Assembly: GCF_042453785.1 (NCBI RefSeq)
Contig: NC_091675.1
Span: forward strand, 1,500,501-1,564,500
Direction: 5' to 3'
Length of the DNA stretch: 64,000 nt
Source: Malus domestica
Lineage: Eukaryota; Streptophyta; Magnoliopsida; Rosales; Rosaceae
The notes beneath the pieces are model-generated. The model did no database searches. It was not told the origin of the DNA and saw nothing but the letters and a program-made list of their open reading frames with translations. Numbering within the stretch: position 1 is the first letter of the stretch; each line of letters begins with the position of its first letter. A program made the position numbers and the translations under genes. Below are positions 59,829-64,000 of this stretch, in pieces.

Positions 59829-59970
59829 TTTTAACGAAAAGTTCTTAATACTGTTTACTTTAACGAAAAATTATATTTTTACACTAAAAAGTCAATACTG
59901 ATACTATTCACTTTACCCTTTTTTTTGTCTTTATCATTAAAACTCAAAATTTTAAAACATTTTTCATTAG
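59829..59970 (+). repeat. MITE-like repeat, copy 4 of 4
   Basis: Plus-oriented near copy of the 59399 repeat, about 430 bp downstream of it. Confidence 0.75.
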
Positions 59971-60686
59971 TTTTCCTTTTTATTTTTTGGTTGAAGCCCT
60001 TTTATGTGTTTCCTTTATGTATTATTTTTGTAAATTCTGCAAATAAGAACCATTACTCATGCTTTGATGGAGATTTTTTTTTCTTTCTATTTGTCATACT
60101 TTTCTAGGAATATGTAAAATGTAATTTGTCTATTTGGACTTTGTTTAATGAAGTTCTGTCCCGTTGAACAAAAAAATAAATATAGTGGTATCCTAAAATT
60201 TTATTATATAAAAAAATTGGACCTGAAGTTTGGACTTCTTTCATCACATAACACTAAAATTGTTTTTTGAGTTTTCTTTATTACACTCAATGTCATATAT
60301 TTATTTACATGGCTATGGTAGGATTCCCAAAATGTAATTGTCGAACGGTAGAAATAGGGGCATATATAAGTATAATAAATATATATTATACTATAATATA
60401 TATGTTATGCGATCTATATTGAATTGATGATATAGAAATGATATCATTTCTTCGTAAATACGGTAATAGTTGTATCTTGATTAGTTGAAATTTTATAATA
60501 AAAAGGTATGTGTTGTGTTATTATTAAACTATGCCGTATAGTAAATTTATCGTATTCTAATACGTCGAGACCAAAATATAATATGTGTGACTATTTCATT
60601 AAAACTATGAAGTAATTATTATTAGAAAACTCATCAACCTTATTCCAATCACATATAATTATTGGTTTAATTTATAGGATATGCTC
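59971..60686. other. 3' flank of the acyl-AMP ligase gene, nothing recognised
   Basis: Very AT-rich sequence with tatata runs. Confidence 0.4.
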
Positions 60687-62630
60687 TCACAGAAAAGATT
60701 GCAACGGGGGACGAATTGAAGCATTTGATGAGAACGAAAGAAAGATCTCTTCTCTCTCTTCACCCACCACTACTTTTCCCCACCCTTCCCCTCCTCCTCT
60801 CTCGCCACCTCTCCCCTCACTCTCACCAACTTCAGCCCCCAAACTTGAGACAGAGCCACCGTAATCCCCAAACCTCACCTCCATCAAAACTCCCATTTTC
60901 CCGCCAACCAGCTTATCTTTAGCTGCCCATCTCTGTATTTTACCCGACGTCGTTTTAGGCACACACCCACTTCTCACCAGAACCACCGTCCCAACTTCCA
61001 CTCCCTCTTCCATAACCACACCGTTTCTCACTCCGTCACATATTTTCCTCAAAACTCCAATGTTTTTCTCCATCCTCTGCGTCTCCGCAACCACCACAAC
61101 GGTGTTCGAAACCTCAAACGCCGCCAAACACCCACCTCTCAGAAATCCCGGGTTGCTGTTATACGCCACCGTCTCTACGTAATGAGGGTGGATTTCCATC
61201 CCCACGTCGTCGTTTGGGAGTCTGATCACGTCTACGCATCGGCCCATCACGAAAAGATACCGATCTTCTCCTTTCACGACACCCCTATCGCCAGTTCGAA
61301 GAAATGGCCGACTCAACTTGTTCTTAAGTCTTCCGTAATAAACTTCACGAGTTAAATTTGGGTGGGCTAAGTAACCAGACGCATTGCTCGGAGACGAAAC
61401 CCAAATCTCTCCTTCGATCCCATCCTCGACTGCCTCGTGTGTCTCTTCGTTTACTACCACAATGTTCATGTCCTCCAACTGGTCGTCATTTTCGTTGAGC
61501 CTTGCGCTCGGCAGGAGCTTGTTGTGGGATGGCAATGGCGTGTCTGATCGCCACGCAGTTGAAACAAACGTGCAATTCTCTGCCAAGCCATATGATGGAG
61601 AAATTGATGACGGGTTTAATCCATAAGGCTTAAACACATCGACAAATTGCTCGACCGCGTCGCGGTAAATAGGCTCGTTGATAATGATAAGATTTTTCAT
61701 ACTCCATAGATTTATAGGTGAAGTTCCTTTGTCAACCCCTCCGCGTTTGACAACGAGCGGCAATGTGAACGACGGAACTGGAGTGCAAGTGGCGTTGAAG
61801 TTCGAAATAAGCTCGAGCCAAAGCCGTGGCCTGTTAACAAATGCGCCGGGCGATGTCAAGACACATGTGGCTCCGGACACAATTGTTAGCAACAGAAACA
61901 TTAGGCCGCAATCGTGGTACTGCGGCAGCCAGGACACGATCACGCTGTTCGGGTGAAGATCATAGGCCTTTCTCGCTGTCCTAACGTTATGTGCAGCTGA
62001 TCCTGCCGTGACAAGCACCGGCTTTGGGATCCCAGTTGCACCTGAAGTGTATTGAACCAAATACAAGTCCTCTGCTCTGCAGCCATTGTATGGTGAATGT
62101 TGTAACGTTGTATCTTTAGTTTTGATGTCGTCTATGGCGATCCATCGAAGATTTTTCAATCTTTGGACAAGATCTTTATCGGAGGATGGCAAAGATATGT
62201 AATGCTGAATTCTTGTGATGTAAGTAGAATGAGCTAGGGCAGCTTTAGGCTTTGTTTGGGAGAGGGCTCTTATAAGGTGGTGGAAGTTCTGGTTAGTGAA
62301 AGAAGGGTCGGGCGGGGAAACAGGCACGCTCAAAAGGCCGGCTCGTTGGCACCCGAAAATGGTCTCAACGAGCTCGAGGCCTGGCGAGCATAGGATGACA
62401 ACGGCGTCACCTCTTTGGAGTGGGATGAGCAGTTGAGAAGCAATGCATTGCACTGAGTCATTCATCTGGCCATATGTTAGGGTTGAAGTGGCCTCATTGG
62501 CTGAGCCATCTTCAACCCAAACGAAGGCCGGCTTGGACCGGAAGGCAGGGAGGCTAGCCCATACCGGAAAGTAGAGATCCACCACAGGCTGGTCAGGATA
62601 GGAAGGGTCATAATTCTCATAGTTCATCAT
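60687..62630 (-). CDS. Fatty acyl-AMP ligase-like adenylate-forming enzyme
   Basis: Adenylate-forming (ANL) enzyme of the fatty acyl-AMP ligase (FAAL) type, which activates a carboxylic acid as an acyl adenylate, often for transfer to a carrier protein. One exon, 647 residues, ATG at 62630. The A3 loop LYLVQYTSGATGIPKP spans 189-204, where the usual PKG is PKP. A4 is WLPQYHDCGLMF, typical of FAALs. A5 is SPSYGLAENCTFV, A7/A8 is FLRTGDRG with YLFVMGRCVDVI, and A10 is PKTTSGKIQRW with the catalytic Lys near 564. The last ~50 residues are a Gly/Glu-rich low-complexity tail ending RPPLQSFL, not a carrier domain. Plants have larger proteins that begin with such a domain and continue with carrier and other modules (from memory). 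This gene could be a stand-alone member or a shortened copy. Confidence 0.85.
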   Translation of the reverse strand: MMNYENYDPSYPDQPVVDLYFPVWASLPAFRSKPAFVWVEDGSANEATSTLTYGQMNDSVQCIASQLLIPLQRGDAVVILCSPGLELVETIFGCQRAGLLSVPVSPPDPSFTNQNFHHLIRALSQTKPKAALAHSTYITRIQHYISLPSSDKDLVQRLKNLRWIAIDDIKTKDTTLQHSPYNGCRAEDLYLVQYTSGATGIPKPVLVTAGSAAHNVRTARKAYDLHPNSVIVSWLPQYHDCGLMFLLLTIVSGATCVLTSPGAFVNRPRLWLELISNFNATCTPVPSFTLPLVVKRGGVDKGTSPINLWSMKNLIIINEPIYRDAVEQFVDVFKPYGLNPSSISPSYGLAENCTFVSTAWRSDTPLPSHNKLLPSARLNENDDQLEDMNIVVVNEETHEAVEDGIEGEIWVSSPSNASGYLAHPNLTREVYYGRLKNKLSRPFLRTGDRGVVKGEDRYLFVMGRCVDVIRLPNDDVGMEIHPHYVETVAYNSNPGFLRGGCLAAFEVSNTVVVVAETQRMEKNIGVLRKICDGVRNGVVMEEGVEVGTVVLVRSGCVPKTTSGKIQRWAAKDKLVGGKMGVLMEVRFGDYGGSVSSLGAEVGESEGRGGERGGGEGWGKVVVGEEREEIFLSFSSNASIRPPLQSFL

Positions 62631-64000
62631 GGTGGTGTGTGCTTGTTTTGTGTTTTTTTTTTTTCAAGTGGCTTATACAATCACTTGAGTGCATTTTATA
62701 GTTTCAAAATAGGCTAAATTGCATTAATAGTCCTCACAATTTAAATGGATTTTCACTTTTAACCATTAATATTTTTGTTGTATTTTCAATTCTGAAGTCT
62801 CATGATATAGCGTGAGAGGTGTCCTACATCTGAGTGAGATGATGTACACAAACACAAACATAAAGAACATTGGACCAAAGTGAAAGTAGAATAAAACTAC
62901 CACAACGAAAACGTAAGAAAAAAAACCACATAAACAAAAGTGAAATTTCGGATTAAATACACGAACGATTAGCTGAACTCTCCCTCCAAAATTGGCATAG
63001 AGATGTAGAGAAAAAGACATATGGCGTTGTCCATAGTGTATGAAACCAGAAAAAGAAAGGAGAGAATAAGAGATATTCGAGGAGAATATCCCACTCACTA
63101 ATCTAACAACTGGAAAAAGAAAGCGTCGCAGATCACCATTGTTGTGTTGATGTCGAAGTTTCATGTTTTCTAGCTGCTGTCTGTGAAGTGTGTGCGCGGT
63201 ATATTTTGCCGTCCTAAATTTTTTGATTGTACGTGGAGAGAATATACGTATATTTGTATGAAACTACCTTTTTGATTTCTTGCGTGACAGGTAAATCCCC
63301 AAAGGATTAGATTTGGAGTGTGGGAGACATAATTAAAAAGCATGGGGAATGGTGAAACATAATGTTTGTTTATTTAAGGTTTGCCGATTACTACAATGAG
63401 GAGGTCTGTTTTATTTTGATCCTATGTTACTTTGTACGTGGAAGGAATGATGTGTCCACTTAGAGCAAGTTCATCCATTTTGGGAGGGTGAGGGTAATGG
63501 TAAAATACTTGAATTGTCCTTATTATTCACTATGAGCAGTAATTATCTTTGTGCAGTTCTATCCGTCTGAATATGGCAAAAATGATTACTATTCACAAAA
63601 ATATTTTTTAGAAATAAATGTGAACTTTGTAGGTTTTTTTTTTTTTTTTGGGGAAAATAAAATGATTGTCTAATTCCAATAAATGATTTCAAATACAAGG
63701 CAAAAACATACCATTACAACAAGCATTATTAATTAAACTTAGGGGATAAAATCAGTGTGGCTCAGTCTGTTTTCCCTTGGAGTGTATGGATCTTCCGTGG
63801 AATGAAAAAGATGGTTGGGTAATTATAAATTTTTTAAAAATGTTTTTGGATTTTTGATCGCTGGATTAGTCCTAGCCATTGATTTCTAAATTTTTTTAAA
63901 TTAGATGAGCCAAATTGTACCACGTGGCACAACAGAAAAATTTTCATTATTTTACCGTTGGCCCACTACCAGCGGGCTCAAGGCCCCGCTATTACGGACC
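62631..64000. other. Upstream flank of the acyl-AMP ligase gene to window end
   Basis: AT-rich DNA. A minus-strand 132-codon open frame at 62766-63164 is hydrophobic and low-complexity and not supported as a gene. No mobile element with defined ends was found. Confidence 0.4.

Noticed and set aside
62766-63164. Hydrophobic 132-codon minus-strand frame
   Set aside because: Phe/Val-rich translation of AT-rich DNA without domain, start context or conserved pattern.

Overview
The window is nuclear DNA from a flowering plant. It is AT-rich and has spliced genes with GT..AG introns, a eukaryotic tRNA-Ala, Au-family SINEs, hAT and MULE-type DNA elements and LTR relics. The repeat style, especially a roughly 150-bp element with 'gaacagtacc' and 'tttttcgttaaa' blocks, suggests Rosaceae, probably the apple/pear group. 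That placement rests on memory and was not searched.

Gene-rich left part (1-21.9 kb): a pfkB-type sugar kinase (minus), mitochondrial gamma carbonic anhydrase of complex I (minus), the ER retrieval receptor RER1 (plus), a small membrane protein (plus), a phenylcoumaran benzylic ether reductase (minus), and a tandem pair of pectin methylesterases (minus). The second esterase has lost an intron and gained a long Gly/Pro repeat tail that ends in a hydrophobic segment. I deduced splice sites by hand; the exon sums give uninterrupted frames for all of these.

Middle (21.9-44.5 kb): about 8 kb of repeats (two MULE MITEs nearby, one TRIM, an ~830-bp tandem duplication, a 1.4-kb hAT). Next come a tubby-like F-box protein with one GC-AG intron (plus), a convergent disordered proline-rich protein (minus), a broken CBS-domain (CBSX3-like) copy, orphan exon-like segments, a RADIALIS-like SANT/MYB gene (plus), tRNA-Ala(AGC) (minus) and a small secreted acidic peptide gene (plus).

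Right part (44.8-64 kb): a large solo LTR of a Gypsy-type element (44842-51717) is itself invaded by a 2.26-kb hAT and a 1.1-kb 'atatcg'-rich element. It is followed by an intronless zinc-finger homeodomain gene (minus) with three GA tracts upstream, a degenerate ~90-bp tandem array, several MITE-like copies and an intronless fatty acyl-AMP ligase-like gene (minus).

The genes do not form one pathway. Several act in the cell wall (pectin methylesterases, benzylic ether reductase) and several in transcription (RAD-like, ZHD). The gene order resembles, from memory, Arabidopsis blocks around At1g19540-At1g19600, At2g18240-At2g18350 and At2g21600-At2g21650. This suggests an old conserved neighbourhood enlarged here by transposons.
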